From positions 62,001-126,000 of the forward strand of contig CAWENX010000018.1 in the NCBI GenBank assembly GCA_963810555.1: a stretch of 64,000 nt of DNA. Direction: 5' to 3'. This DNA is from G963677325 sp963810555 (lineage in GTDB: Bacteria; Bacteroidota; Bacteroidia; Bacteroidales; Prolixibacteraceae). The notes beneath the pieces were generated by a model that did no database searches, was not told where the DNA came from, and worked only from the letters and a program-made list of their open reading frames with translations. Made by a program: the position numbers and the translations under genes. Shown here in pieces: positions 16,195 to 25,898 of the stretch (positions are counted from its first letter, which is position 1; every line of letters starts with the position of its first letter).

Positions 16195-16513
16195 GTGTAC
16201 GACAAAATCCACTTTTTTTAAGGGTGAATAATGGCATAAATCCCCGAAGGGGATTATCATGAATAACCGTGGGTGCAAACCCAAGGTAAGCGAAAACCGT
16301 GAGTCCCGGCCCCGAATGGGGTCGAACTCTGTTAAATTGCACAACATCCGGATTATGACAATAATTGGCTTCGCCGATCTTCGATTCGCCCCCTCCGGGG
16401 ACGCAGTTAGGAGCGTCTCTGCACCGTGGGTTTTGCACCCATGGTTATTCAAATTTACTCCCTTCGGGAGATGAACAAGCGTTAAAATCAGGAAAGTGGA
16501 TTTTGTCGTACAC
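16195..16513. mobile_element. MITE-like element, 319 bp with perfect 21-bp terminal inverted repeats
   Basis: The left end 16195-16215 (starting GTGTACGACAAAATCC) is the exact reverse complement of 16493-16513. Inside lies a second inverted pair: GAATAACCGTGGGTGCAAA near 16261 and GTTTTGCACCCATGGTTATT near 16431. Small hairpins CCCCGAAGGGG and CTCCCTTCGGGAG also occur. Frames within (16135-16452, 16259-16474 and others) are by-products. The right-end motif TGGATTTTGTC is repeated 21 bp further out at 16518. No transposase is present, so it would depend on one elsewhere. Confidence 0.7.
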
Positions 16514-16730
16514 TGAATGGATTTTGTCTTTCACTTGTTACAATTACGACTATTTTTATTATCTTTATAGTGAAGTCTGAATCAGCGTAATCTTTCACCG
16601 GTTCCGCCCCTTCCAAGCTTATACAAATCAAAAATATTTTAGTGTTAACCGAATAAGATCAATGATCAATGGTGAATTTCCCATTATCAAGGATTATTGG
16701 TTAATTATTAATAACTTAATTTATAATGAT

Positions 16731-17723
16731 ATGAATGAAAATGATTATTTTCTGGGAAGAAACTTTGAAGAGGTGCTTCTTGAAGGTCAAGCGGCCGAGA
16801 AAATAAGAAAAATAGGAGGTGCCTTCCTTTATAACGGTACTTCCACCTACCTCTTTTCACGGACAAATTATGGTAAATCACTGCTCGTGTTCCAGTTTGC
16901 CTACGCGGCAGCTACAGGGACAAGTTTTGCTCCCTGCGAGGCACTTCAAAACGATTGCCCGCCGATGAAAACATTAGTTGTTGATCTTGAACTCGATGAG
17001 CGCACTCTCTGGGAGAGGCATGGAACTGCCTTAAATAACATACCCCCCGAGTGCAATGGAAACCTTATCTATCTCCACGAGAAACTGGGAAATATGATTA
17101 TCCTGGGACTCCCTCTTCTTGAAATAATCGAAGAAGCAACTGTCAGGCACTCTGCCCAGCTTGTGATCATCGACAACATCAGCAGGCTTTTACCTGACTC
17201 TCTGAAGCCTGAAACCGTTACCAAGGTGGTATCTGCCATTAACAGGATCAGGCAGAGGACGGGAGCGGCATTTCTGGTGATAGGTCATACAACGAAAGGG
17301 AATCCGCAATATGCCATACAGCCGACCGATTATTTTGGCAGCAGCATGATCCAGAATTTCTTTTCTGAAGTCTCGTTCCTTGACAAAACCAAAGACGGAA
17401 AATTTTTCCTCTGCCATTCCAAAACAAAGCACAAGGAACTTTATGCAGATAAAAAAGTACCGGTTTTTACGCGGGGGGAGCATTCTGTCGTGGGACTTGG
17501 TTTTACATTTCAAAAAATGCAGAAAATCAAAACAATACAGCTCCCCTTCTTCTGGCAGGAAATTGCGGAGTCCAATGAAGGACATCGCGGCAGAAGGGAT
17601 CTGAATGAATTTGCTGAGGATATAATGGATCTTTCCAAGACTACTGAAATAGAACGCATTGCAAAAATGTTCCAAGTTACAAGGTCAGCAATATATCATG
17701 TGCTCGACCGTTATAAAGAATGA
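16731..17723 (+). CDS. RepA-like AAA (RecA-fold) ATPase with C-terminal helix-turn-helix
   Basis: About 330 residues. A P-loop variant SRTNYGKSLLVFQ near residue 46 (GKS kept, first glycines lost), Walker B LVIIDNISRLLPD, and TGAAFLVIGHTTKGNP as the sensor region: the AAA_25/RepA-like helicase layout. The C-terminus (EIERIAKMFQVTRSAIYHVLDRY) is a helix-turn-helix. Such proteins act in plasmid or mobile-element replication. I start at ATG 16731; the frame extends to 16662, but that part is AT-rich spacer-like sequence. It stands between a MITE-like element and iteron-like 11-mers, which supports a mobile or plasmid-derived origin. Confidence 0.75.
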   Translation: MNENDYFLGRNFEEVLLEGQAAEKIRKIGGAFLYNGTSTYLFSRTNYGKSLLVFQFAYAAATGTSFAPCEALQNDCPPMKTLVVDLELDERTLWERHGTALNNIPPECNGNLIYLHEKLGNMIILGLPLLEIIEEATVRHSAQLVIIDNISRLLPDSLKPETVTKVVSAINRIRQRTGAAFLVIGHTTKGNPQYAIQPTDYFGSSMIQNFFSEVSFLDKTKDGKFFLCHSKTKHKELYADKKVPVFTRGEHSVVGLGFTFQKMQKIKTIQLPFFWQEIAESNEGHRGRRDLNEFAEDIMDLSKTTEIERIAKMFQVTRSAIYHVLDRYKE

Positions 17724-17737
17724 AAGGATAACTGCTA

Positions 17738-17781
17738 ATTATACAGTAATTGTACAGGGATTGCGGGGAAATGTGGAGGGG
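17738..17781 (+). repeat. Four iteron-like 11-mers directly after the RepA-like gene
   Basis: Units begin at 17738, 17749, 17760 and 17771: ATTATACAGTA, then ATTGTACAGGG, then ATTGCGGGGAA, then a unit starting ATGTGGAGG. The first two differ at three positions. They start 15 bp after the stop codon of the ATPase gene. Confidence 0.55.
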
Positions 17782-18160
17782 AATATTATATCCTTAAATA
17801 TACATATAAAATGGACATTAATTAGCTGTTTATAAATATATTAAACGTATTTTAATTGTATTTAAATATACGAATATTCATCAGGCATTGAGGCATTAAA
17901 ATTCCAAGGGATGCACTATTTCTTAAATATACACTAAAAATAATTCTTATATAATTGTATATTAATGTATTAACAATGATTTGTCCCGGTATAAATATAC
18001 ATTAATTGTACATTTTCTTAAAACAAGTAAGTGTACGATTCATTAACTATCACCGACTGCATTGAGACGTTTTCGCGAATTTTAAATGAGACATTTTTCA
18101 TTTATCATTTTATTGGTTTGATTTTCTGATATTACGTTAAACAAGGTATTGAAAATTAAT

Positions 18161-18204
18161 ATAGGAGTTGGTACGAGGAAGGTACGGAGAAAATATAGGG
18201 GTGA
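18161..18204 (+). repeat. 11-bp phased array (core TACG)
   Basis: Four 11-mers start at 18161, 18172, 18183 and 18194. The unit TACGAGGAAGG (18172-18182) is found unchanged at 44984-44994 in a separate array. Confidence 0.6.
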
Positions 18205-18586
18205 TTTAGGCCTGTTTATGGTATACATTATATTCAATTAAGAATTAATGATTATTGATATTGACGCAGTACAATATTTGTATATTTATTTTATTAAAAT
18301 ATTTATTAATAAATTGATTTATAGAATTATATATTAATAGTGATTGTATATTTAAATAGAGTAAATACCCTCCCATTTCATCCATCTAATTGTGTAAAAT
18401 GAATCTGAGAATCATAAATTTTGCGTATAATCTGGGAGAAGAAACATCTTCTTAACAGATTTTATTATAGATAGTTATATCTTGGTTTATGAATAAGAAG
18501 ATCATAATTGTCCCCGGAATATCTTCATCAATAAATAGATAATAAAAAAATCAATTAAAATATGATATATAAATAAAATCTGATCG

Positions 18587-18594
18587 TAAATTTG
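18587..18594 (+). promoter_or_regulatory. Probable -7 box of the DUF4249 pair
   Basis: TAAATTTG matches TAnnTTTG exactly. It lies about 100 bp before the chosen start of the first DUF4249 gene, and no rival promoter is visible nearer. No clear -33 TTTG was found, which lowers confidence. Confidence 0.4.
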
Positions 18595-18694
18595 TATATT
18601 TAAAAAGTATTTGACAAAGACCGGGAAAAGCTTTAAAACAGCAGTAATTAATATCCGGAATTGTCCAATCCGCCCGGCCTTTAATCTGATTCTT

Positions 18695-19708
18695 ATGATT
18701 GGGAAGAACAAAGTTATCTGTTCTGCGTTAGGAGCACTTTTATTCCTGTCGGTTGGATCCTGCGTAACTCCTGTTACCCCGAAACTGAATGAGGAAGATG
18801 CAAAGCCTGTGCTCGTTGTCGAGGGGCGAATAACGGATCAGGAAGAGCCCTTCAAGGTAAAGCTGACCTGGTCTTCACCGGTATCTGACGCCGACAATCC
18901 GCTGCCTGTTGATAATGCTGATGTGAAAATCATTGATGATCAGGGCCACTCGTACGACCTTGACGGTTATGGAAGCGGTATATATTCAACATGGGGAATG
19001 TACGGGAAAGCGATACCCGGCAACAGGTATACCCTGATTATCACTACCATGGACGATGGTTTGCAGTATACATCCACTCCTGTTCTGATGCAAAATGTAC
19101 CTGATATTGATTCTGTTTATTTTCAGCAGGTTCAGCATTTCAGAATTACAGAAGGCAAAGCCTATACGGAGAATTGGGTGAATGTTCTCATAGATGTGCA
19201 TGATTCCATCGGAAAGACCCAATACTGGCGATGGGATTATGTGGAGACATTTGGAGTTGCTATACCAGCACCTCCGCCACCGGGTAATTTAATCACATGC
19301 TGGGCAAATGCTTCTTCAAATTCAATCCTGGTGGCGAGCACAGCCGGTAAACCCCTGAATGAATTAAAAGGTTTTATTATTCGTTCATTTGGACCCGGAA
19401 GTTACCAACTCAATGTGGGTTACAGCATCCTCATAAAACAATACTCAATCAATGCTGATCTTTACAATTACCTGGCGAAATTAAAGGACATCAATGAAAC
19501 TCCGGGAGGAATTTACAGCAAAATACCGATACCGGTGTACGGGAACATTACCTGCTGTGACAGCACGCGAAAAGCGCTGGGCTATTTTACTGCCTCATCC
19601 GTGAAAGAAAGAAGATTTAATATCAAACGATCTGATAACTATCAGATAGATAGCGGTACTTTTAATGGTATCTGTACATCATACATGCCGCCTCCTTTCT
19701 GGTGGTAA
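18695..19708 (+). CDS. DUF4249 domain lipoprotein, copy 1
   Basis: A 337-residue lipoprotein: signal ending LFLSVGSC, then the DUF4249 opening (KPVLVVEGRITDQEEPFKVKL), beta-rich throughout with late cysteine pair ITCCDSTRKALGYFTASS. DUF4249 proteins are usually surface or periplasmic partners of SusC-like TonB receptors, but no receptor gene is nearby. The ATG at 18695 is preferred over one 28 codons upstream because it gives a proper lipoprotein signal like that of the next gene. A tandem paralogue follows 31 bp later. Confidence 0.82.
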   Translation: MIGKNKVICSALGALLFLSVGSCVTPVTPKLNEEDAKPVLVVEGRITDQEEPFKVKLTWSSPVSDADNPLPVDNADVKIIDDQGHSYDLDGYGSGIYSTWGMYGKAIPGNRYTLIITTMDDGLQYTSTPVLMQNVPDIDSVYFQQVQHFRITEGKAYTENWVNVLIDVHDSIGKTQYWRWDYVETFGVAIPAPPPPGNLITCWANASSNSILVASTAGKPLNELKGFIIRSFGPGSYQLNVGYSILIKQYSINADLYNYLAKLKDINETPGGIYSKIPIPVYGNITCCDSTRKALGYFTASSVKERRFNIKRSDNYQIDSGTFNGICTSYMPPPFWW

Positions 19709-19739
19709 TCAGTCTCCCTGACCTTTAACTTATATTCTG

Positions 19740-20825
19740 ATGAATAAAAAGAGTATAATTATCTGTCTTGCGTTAGGAGCTGCTATTTTACTGGCAATGG
19801 ATTCCTGTGTAACCCCTGTTATTCCGAAACTGAATGCAGATGATTCCAGGCCTATACTCGTTGTCGAGGGACAAATTACAGATCAGGAAGGGCCCTTCAA
19901 GGTAAAACTGACCTGGACTTCACCGGTATCTGACGCCGACAATCCGCTGCCTGTTGATAATGCTGATGTGAAAATTATTGATGACCAGGGACATAGTTAC
20001 GATTTAAGCATCAGAGGACGAGGCATTTATCGGACACTGGAAAGTAATTTGAAAGGAATCCCCGGTAACAGGTATACCCTGATTATAACTACTATGGACG
20101 ATGGTTTGCAGTATACATCCACTCCTGTTCTGATGCAGCAGGTACCTGATATTGATTCTGTTTATTTTGAACAGGTTAAACATTCCTGGATTACTAAAGA
20201 AGGCCTACCCCAGGAGGAAAACTGGGTTAATATTCTTATCGATGCGCATGATCCCTCCGGCATTACCAAATACTGGCGGTGGGAGTACGAGGAGACATAC
20301 GGTGTCTATGTAGGTCCCAATCTGACATGCTGGGTCACTGACGTACCTTCTGCTTCAATCATAGTGACAAGCACAACCGAAAAGCCCGCGGATGAATTAA
20401 CAGGTTTTATTGTTCGGTCAATTGGACCCTACAATCCCCAGCTTCGTGTCAGGTACAGCATTCTTGTAAAACAGTACTCAATTGACGCTGATCTATATAA
20501 TTACCTGATTAAATTACGGGATTTCAATGAGACCCCTGGAGGAATATACAGCAAAATCCCCATACCGTTATATGGAAACATCACCTGCTGTAACAATACA
20601 CGAAAGGCGCTGGGTTATTTTACCGCTTCATCTTTAAAAGAAAAAAGACTCCTTATACGCAAGTCCGATGGTTATCTGATGGAAACGATACAAATACCAC
20701 CTGAAGTCTGCACATCATGGGTGGCTCCCCCTTTCATGGATTGGCCCCTTATGGTCAGCCATAGCAGAATAAATCTTTTGTCTGATCCTGATCTCCGAAT
20801 ATCACCTATTTTCCTGCAACCGTAA
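19740..20825 (+). CDS. DUF4249 domain lipoprotein, copy 2
   Basis: 361 residues, lipoprotein signal LLAMDSC, same fold and motifs as the upstream copy. DNA identity is uneven: 19919-19975 or so is almost base-identical to 18874-18930, while flanking parts have drifted, which suggests gene conversion or a recent duplication under uneven constraint. The C-terminus carries about 20 extra residues (MDWPLMVSHSRINLLSDPD), and its 3' end overlaps the convergent rhamnosidase gene by 20 bp, so the end may have been extended by read-through into that gene. Confidence 0.8.
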   Translation: MNKKSIIICLALGAAILLAMDSCVTPVIPKLNADDSRPILVVEGQITDQEGPFKVKLTWTSPVSDADNPLPVDNADVKIIDDQGHSYDLSIRGRGIYRTLESNLKGIPGNRYTLIITTMDDGLQYTSTPVLMQQVPDIDSVYFEQVKHSWITKEGLPQEENWVNILIDAHDPSGITKYWRWEYEETYGVYVGPNLTCWVTDVPSASIIVTSTTEKPADELTGFIVRSIGPYNPQLRVRYSILVKQYSIDADLYNYLIKLRDFNETPGGIYSKIPIPLYGNITCCNNTRKALGYFTASSLKEKRLLIRKSDGYLMETIQIPPEVCTSWVAPPFMDWPLMVSHSRINLLSDPDLRISPIFLQP

Positions 20826-23202
20826 ATTCAACCTTATAAACCCCCGGCACAAGATTCCCGTTGCTGAGATTGTATTCCTTATCTCCCAAAGTAATTTTCA
20901 CGATGTTTCCCTTTGGTAGAACAAGGTCAGCTTCACAGTCTTTCGGAATTTCAATATTGAGTTCTACCTTACTGCCGCTCCTCTCCCATTGTGACACAAT
21001 CTTTCCGTGCGGCGTGTTGTAGGAACAATTGACTGAATTTAACCCGTTTGGAAAGTTTGGACCTATAGTAAACCTCGAAAAACCCGGCACATCCTTATTG
21101 ATGCGGATTCCGCCAAGCCAGCGGTAAAACCATTCCGTAACGGTGCCGAACATCGGGTGGCAGTTGGAATAAACATTGTCGCTCTCTTTCCATGTTTCCC
21201 AAACCGTTGTTGCTCCCCTGCTGATCATGTATCCCCAACCGGGGAATTCGGTACTGTTCACAATATCGTACACCTTATCTGCATAACCGTTCTGCGACAG
21301 GGTTTCAAGGATATATTTCGTACCGAAAATTCCTGTGGTAAAGTGTCCGTTAATTCCCTCTTTAACAGCCTTTAGAAGCGAATCTAAGGCCTCTTTCTTC
21401 TCCTGCGGACTCAGAATGTCATAATACAATATAGTGGCAAAATGGGCCTGTCTGTTCGTTTTGGCAGGCTGTTTCCAGAAATTATCGATAATGACGCCTC
21501 TTATCTGCTCCGCAAGAGTGTTGAATCTCTCTTCGTTGGCTTTATCCCCCATCATCTTTGCAAATCTTTCCATAATCCGTGCGGCTTCATAATAATTAGC
21601 CGTCCCGATCAGTGTCGTCGTCTTTACACCAAGCGATTCATGGTCTCCGAGTGTCTTGTCAACCAAGCCGGTCGGATGAATTCTTTTGGCCTTTTCCATC
21701 CATCCCAGGTCATAATTGTACAGTTCCTTAACAAGAGCCGAATCACCGTAATAGGCTAACAGGTTGTTCTGAAGAAGAAGAAAAGCATATTCCCAGCTTA
21801 ATCCGCAATAAATGATCCCCACAAAAGGCGCCGTATCGATAAAAACACTGTCATTCATCGCATCGATCCAGTCATAAACGGTCTTTTTGTAAAAAGCGTG
21901 CATGTCATAATTGCTGATAAACGATTCATTCGTTACCGCAAGATCTCCCCCGTAACCAAACTTCTCGCGCGCCGGGCAATCCGACTGAACATGAATAAGA
22001 TTATCCATGAATGTTCTGCGCGTTATTTCCTGAATTTTATTCAGCAATTCGTTTGATGAAGAAAACTCACCTGCACTTGACACATCTGTATGTAACAAAA
22101 GCCCTGTAAAGTCGCTTATCTGAGGTTTATATTTAAGTCCTCTTACTTCGGCATACCTGTAAGTTTGAAATGAAAATTTAGGTAAATACTCCCCTTCCCC
22201 TTCTTTGCCGATGACATAGCAGTGTTGTTGCTTTGCAATGCGTACATCTCCGAGGTTCAGAAACTTCTTGTTGTTTTTAATTTGTCCGCAGACGGCTGTC
22301 ATGGGATTCAGCCTCCCGTCATCATAAATCCTTTCACCGAAGGTGAAGAATATGCTGTCTCCCTCATTCCCTGACACTTTAGCATCAAAAAGACCGGTAA
22401 AGTTTTTCCCCATATCAAAAATATAGACTCCCTTTTCAGGTTCAGTAATATTCACAGGAGTAACTTTTTCAATTATCCTTACCGGTGGAAAGAATATGGG
22501 TTTCAGTTCTCCACCCGGATTTTTGGCAATTTCTGCCCGTTTCCATTGACTGTCATTGAAATCAAGCTTATTCCATCCTGTAATCTCTTTCCGGGCATCG
22601 TAATATTCCCCGCGGTATACATTGTTTCTGGTGATCGGGCCGTATGCATATTTCCACGATCTGTCTGAAAGGATTTCAGTTTTTTGCCCGTTCTTATACA
22701 GTACAGTGAGTTTGGCAATAAAAGAAGGTGTACCGACAGGAAGGTGCTGGCGAAGGTTCAGGTTTCCCCACATCCATTGCGGCAGGGGATTGTAAAAACC
22801 ATTTCCCAGTTCAACGGCAAGGCAGTTTTCAGCACTGTTTATACTTTTTGTCAGGTCATAAGTATCATAATAAATCCTCTTTGCATAATTAGTCCATGTA
22901 GGGCTGAGCAAACGATCCCCTATCTTGTTCCCGTTAAGTTGAGCTTCGTAATAACCGGCAGCCGTAATTGTTAAAGTCGCCTTTGCCACTTCTCCGTTCA
23001 CCTTAAACATCTTTCGGAACAAGGGTGCCGGATGATCGAGAAAGCGAAGGCTGTCGGGAATCTCATCCTCCGATTCAGCCCTGATCCATTTGGCTCCTGA
23101 AAATTTATCGTTTTGTGAATCCCGGGAGGCTTGTTGTTTACAACCGGAAAGGTATAGGCCTGATACACACAAAAGAAAGATCAAAGTCAATTTATTGCTC
23201 AT
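20806..23202 (-). CDS. Alpha-L-rhamnosidase, GH78, lipoprotein
   Basis: 798 residues with lipoprotein signal (LYLSGC). N-terminal beta domains (AKWIRAESEDEIPD, AGYYEAQLNGNKIGDRLLSPTWTNYAKRIYYDTYDL) precede the (alpha/alpha)6 catalytic barrel. That barrel carries the GH78 signature DCPAREKFGYGGD near residue 400 and the later GATTVWETWK and FGTVTEWFYRWLGGI, followed by a small C-terminal beta domain. The family removes terminal alpha-L-rhamnose from plant glycans or bacterial polysaccharides. It stands alone on its strand, without SusC/D partners. Confidence 0.93.
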   Translation of the reverse strand: MSNKLTLIFLLCVSGLYLSGCKQQASRDSQNDKFSGAKWIRAESEDEIPDSLRFLDHPAPLFRKMFKVNGEVAKATLTITAAGYYEAQLNGNKIGDRLLSPTWTNYAKRIYYDTYDLTKSINSAENCLAVELGNGFYNPLPQWMWGNLNLRQHLPVGTPSFIAKLTVLYKNGQKTEILSDRSWKYAYGPITRNNVYRGEYYDARKEITGWNKLDFNDSQWKRAEIAKNPGGELKPIFFPPVRIIEKVTPVNITEPEKGVYIFDMGKNFTGLFDAKVSGNEGDSIFFTFGERIYDDGRLNPMTAVCGQIKNNKKFLNLGDVRIAKQQHCYVIGKEGEGEYLPKFSFQTYRYAEVRGLKYKPQISDFTGLLLHTDVSSAGEFSSSNELLNKIQEITRRTFMDNLIHVQSDCPAREKFGYGGDLAVTNESFISNYDMHAFYKKTVYDWIDAMNDSVFIDTAPFVGIIYCGLSWEYAFLLLQNNLLAYYGDSALVKELYNYDLGWMEKAKRIHPTGLVDKTLGDHESLGVKTTTLIGTANYYEAARIMERFAKMMGDKANEERFNTLAEQIRGVIIDNFWKQPAKTNRQAHFATILYYDILSPQEKKEALDSLLKAVKEGINGHFTTGIFGTKYILETLSQNGYADKVYDIVNSTEFPGWGYMISRGATTVWETWKESDNVYSNCHPMFGTVTEWFYRWLGGIRINKDVPGFSRFTIGPNFPNGLNSVNCSYNTPHGKIVSQWERSGSKVELNIEIPKDCEADLVLPKGNIVKITLGDKEYNLSNGNLVPGVYKVEFTVAGK

Positions 23203-23480
23203 TGTTAAAAGATTTGGTTACAAATCAATACGCCTGAGTTGCAAATCTAATAAACTTTCACTTTGTTCTTTCTTTTTATTTGTTATTATTCACTACGATA
23301 GTCTATTGATTTTTAAATAATAGTCTAATAACCTTTAACCTGATAGTCTGAATTTGATAAATTCAGTTTTATGGTTAATTTGGTGCAATAATCAGGAAAT
23401 CATCATTAACACTGAAACCTTGAAACACTGAATCACTAAAACTTTAATTGTCTAATAGTCTATAGCCTAATAATCTAATA

Positions 23481-24575
23481 ATGAAGCACAAAAGAAAGCT
23501 GAAAAAGATTGATCTTCATAAACTGGTTCCGAAAACTCTTCATCAGGGAACTGTGCATGGTGCTGTTGAATACATCGGTAAACCGAGGGAAGGCCAAATA
23601 AAAATCGATCTTCTTGAATATGACGAATCAAATGTGAATGAAACTGAAATCGCCTCAGTAAAGATTTTGAAAGAATATCTTAAGAGTCCTATGAAAAAAT
23701 GGATTCGTGTGACCGGAGTTCATGATGCAAAAATTCTTGCCGAAATTGGAGAAATTTTTCAGATTAATTCTATTGATATTGAAGATATTGCCAATACGAC
23801 CCAGCGTCCGGGATTAGAGGAACGGGATAACTATATTTTCCTGGAATTTGTCCTTCTTCAAATCGATCCGAAAACTCATGATCTTATCAACGAACAGATT
23901 GCTATCATTCAGGGGAAGGATTATGTGATCACTTTTCATGAAACTTCGCCTGTTGTATTTAAATCATTGTATAACAGAATACTTACAAGCAAGGGAAATT
24001 TACGTAAATCACAGTGCGATTACCTGGTCTTTTCTCTTACGGATATCATTATCGACCAGTATTTCCTTCTCCTTGAGGATATCGGTGAATCTGTGGAAGA
24101 TATTGAAGATGAACTCGTAACATCTCCATCAGGCTCAAACCAGGAAGCAATTTACAAGTTAAAGAGAAGATTGATCTATGTGAAAAAAAGTATCTGGCCT
24201 GCACGCGAGGTGCTGAATTCACTTCAGCGTTCGGATCATATCCTGATAAATGATGCCACAAAAATCTATTTCAGCAACGTCTATGACCATACAGTTCAGG
24301 TGATCGAAACGATTGAAAGCCTGCGGGATATTATGGCCGGCTTGATGGATCTTTATCTTTCATCTGTCAGCAATCGTATGAACGAGATTATGAAGGTACT
24401 TACAATATTTGCTACACTTTTTATCCCCTTAACATTTCTGGCAGGAGTTTACGGAATGAATTTTAAACATTTCCCTGAACTGGATTGGAAATATGGCTAT
24501 TTTACATTCTGGGGCATTTGTATTGTTGCAGCTCTCGTAATGTTGTATTATTTCAGAAAAAATAAATGGTTGTAA
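23481..24575 (+). CDS. corA: Magnesium/cobalt transporter CorA
   Basis: 364 residues. A large cytosolic alpha/beta funnel domain is followed by two C-terminal membrane helices; the first ends in the CorA signature YGMNFKHFPEL, and the second is TFWGICIVAALVMLYYF before a basic tail. CorA forms pentameric Mg2+/Co2+ channels. The intergenic stretch before it consists of 7-8-bp CTA-containing repeats running right up to the start codon, leaving no recognisable ribosome-binding site. Confidence 0.93.
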   Translation: MKHKRKLKKIDLHKLVPKTLHQGTVHGAVEYIGKPREGQIKIDLLEYDESNVNETEIASVKILKEYLKSPMKKWIRVTGVHDAKILAEIGEIFQINSIDIEDIANTTQRPGLEERDNYIFLEFVLLQIDPKTHDLINEQIAIIQGKDYVITFHETSPVVFKSLYNRILTSKGNLRKSQCDYLVFSLTDIIIDQYFLLLEDIGESVEDIEDELVTSPSGSNQEAIYKLKRRLIYVKKSIWPAREVLNSLQRSDHILINDATKIYFSNVYDHTVQVIETIESLRDIMAGLMDLYLSSVSNRMNEIMKVLTIFATLFIPLTFLAGVYGMNFKHFPELDWKYGYFTFWGICIVAALVMLYYFRKNKWL

Positions 24576-24659
24576 ATTACAAAATCAGGCTATCAGGTTG
24601 AAGGCTGTTGGGCTTTTAGGGTTAAATTTGTAATCTTTAATTAATAATTCTTAATTACT

Positions 24660-25709
24660 ATGGATCGGCCAATTATTACTGCAATCAGCTCATTCGGCAT
24701 GTCAGGGCATGTTTTTCACGGCCCTTCTCTTAAAGTTCTGCCACAGTTTAAAATTCATAAGATACTGGAAAGGACCAAAAACATTTCGGCTTCAAGGTAT
24801 CCCAAATCGACCATCGTTCGATCCTTTGACGAAATTATAAACGACCGTGATATTGAACTTGTAATCGTTAATACACCCGATTCTCTTCATTTTGACATGG
24901 CAAAACAGGCCATTGAAGCGGGCAAACATGTAGTTGTCGAAAAACCTTTTACAAAAACCTCCCGGGATGCACTGGAGCTGATTAACCTTGCAAAAAGATT
25001 CGGTGTAATTTTAACCGTATATCAGAACCGCAGGCTTGACGGAGGTTTTTTGACTGTTAAAAAGGTTATTGAAGAGGGTCTTCTTGGACGTTTGGTTGAA
25101 TTTGAAGCCCATTACGACCGTTACCGTAACTTTATTCGTGAAGGATCATGGAAGGAGGATGGAGATGAACGGACAGGAGTACTGTTTAATCTGGGTTCAC
25201 ACCTTGTAGATCAGACAGTTGTTCTATTTGGCAAACCCCGTGCAGTAACCGCCCATCTTGCTGTTTTGCGTACCGGCGGACGGACAACAGATAATTTCGA
25301 TATACGTTTTCACTATAATAATTTCAATACCTATTTACGCTCCTCATATCTTGTCCGTGAAATGGGACCTCAATATATAATTCATGGAACGGAAGGTTCG
25401 TTCACAAAAAGCGGAAGAGATATCCAGGAAGAAATGCTCACTGCCCATCATCTGCCTGATGAACCCAATTGGGGAAAAGAACCTGAAAGCGAATGGGGAA
25501 CATTGAATACAATGGTCGGTGGCCTTCATTTTCACGGGAAAATAGAAACAATTCCCGGTAACCTGGTCTGGTTTTACGAAAACCTTTATCATGTAATCAG
25601 GGAGGGTGATGAACTCCTGGTGCGGCCCGAAGAAGGGCTTTTAACAATTCAGATTCTCGAAGCCTGCCTGGAGAGTCACAGCTTGAAAAGGACAATTGAA
25701 TTGAAATGA
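24660..25709 (+). CDS. Gfo/Idh/MocA family oxidoreductase, cytosolic
   Basis: 349 residues. The N-terminal Rossmann fold is somewhat unusual (ISSFGMSGHVFHGPSL in place of the usual GxGxxG), with IELVIVNTPDSLHFDMAKQAIEAGKHVVVEKPF carrying the family EKP motif (lysine near 99). The C-terminal sheet domain includes LFNLGSHLVDQTVVLFGKP. These enzymes use NAD(P) to oxidise or reduce sugars and inositols; this one resembles the YdgJ/YhhX branch. No signal peptide. Convergent with another Gfo/Idh/MocA gene across a hairpin at 25828. Confidence 0.88.
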   Translation: MDRPIITAISSFGMSGHVFHGPSLKVLPQFKIHKILERTKNISASRYPKSTIVRSFDEIINDRDIELVIVNTPDSLHFDMAKQAIEAGKHVVVEKPFTKTSRDALELINLAKRFGVILTVYQNRRLDGGFLTVKKVIEEGLLGRLVEFEAHYDRYRNFIREGSWKEDGDERTGVLFNLGSHLVDQTVVLFGKPRAVTAHLAVLRTGGRTTDNFDIRFHYNNFNTYLRSSYLVREMGPQYIIHGTEGSFTKSGRDIQEEMLTAHHLPDEPNWGKEPESEWGTLNTMVGGLHFHGKIETIPGNLVWFYENLYHVIREGDELLVRPEEGLLTIQILEACLESHSLKRTIELK

Positions 25710-25827
25710 TTACAAATATAAATTACACGAATTTTTAACGAAATACACGAATAAGACTTTAGATCGTATGCTGTAGACCTTTAAGAAATTAAAGAATGAA
25801 AGATTAAATGTGAAGAGTGCTGATTAT

Positions 25828-25869
25828 AGAGTTTCAGAGTTTCAGACTGCTCTGAAACACTGAAACTCT
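25828..25869. terminator. Hairpin between convergent oxidoreductase genes
   Basis: Arms 25828-25845 and 25852-25869 pair in 17 of 18 positions around a 6-base loop. It is made of CTGAAACT-type repeats. It lacks a T-tract, so a two-way terminator role is likely from position only. Confidence 0.5.
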
Positions 25870-25898
25870 GAAGCTTCTACTTCTTAATTGCTATAAGC

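Larger units (their letters stand above)
17724..18694. other. Gene-free, very AT-rich stretch with iteron-like repeats
   Basis: Nearly 1 kb without a supported gene. It opens with four 11-mers (17738-17781), then has many scattered copies of TATACATTA/TGTACAT-type words (around 17800, 17927, 17960, 18000, 18012, 18220), another 11-bp array at 18161-18204 and a promoter box at 18587. An origin-like or centromere-like role for the neighbouring ATPase is possible but unproven. Confidence 0.5.

Noticed and set aside
16135..16580. Several frames of 70-105 codons on both strands
   Set aside because: They are by-products of the inverted-repeat element at 16195-16513.
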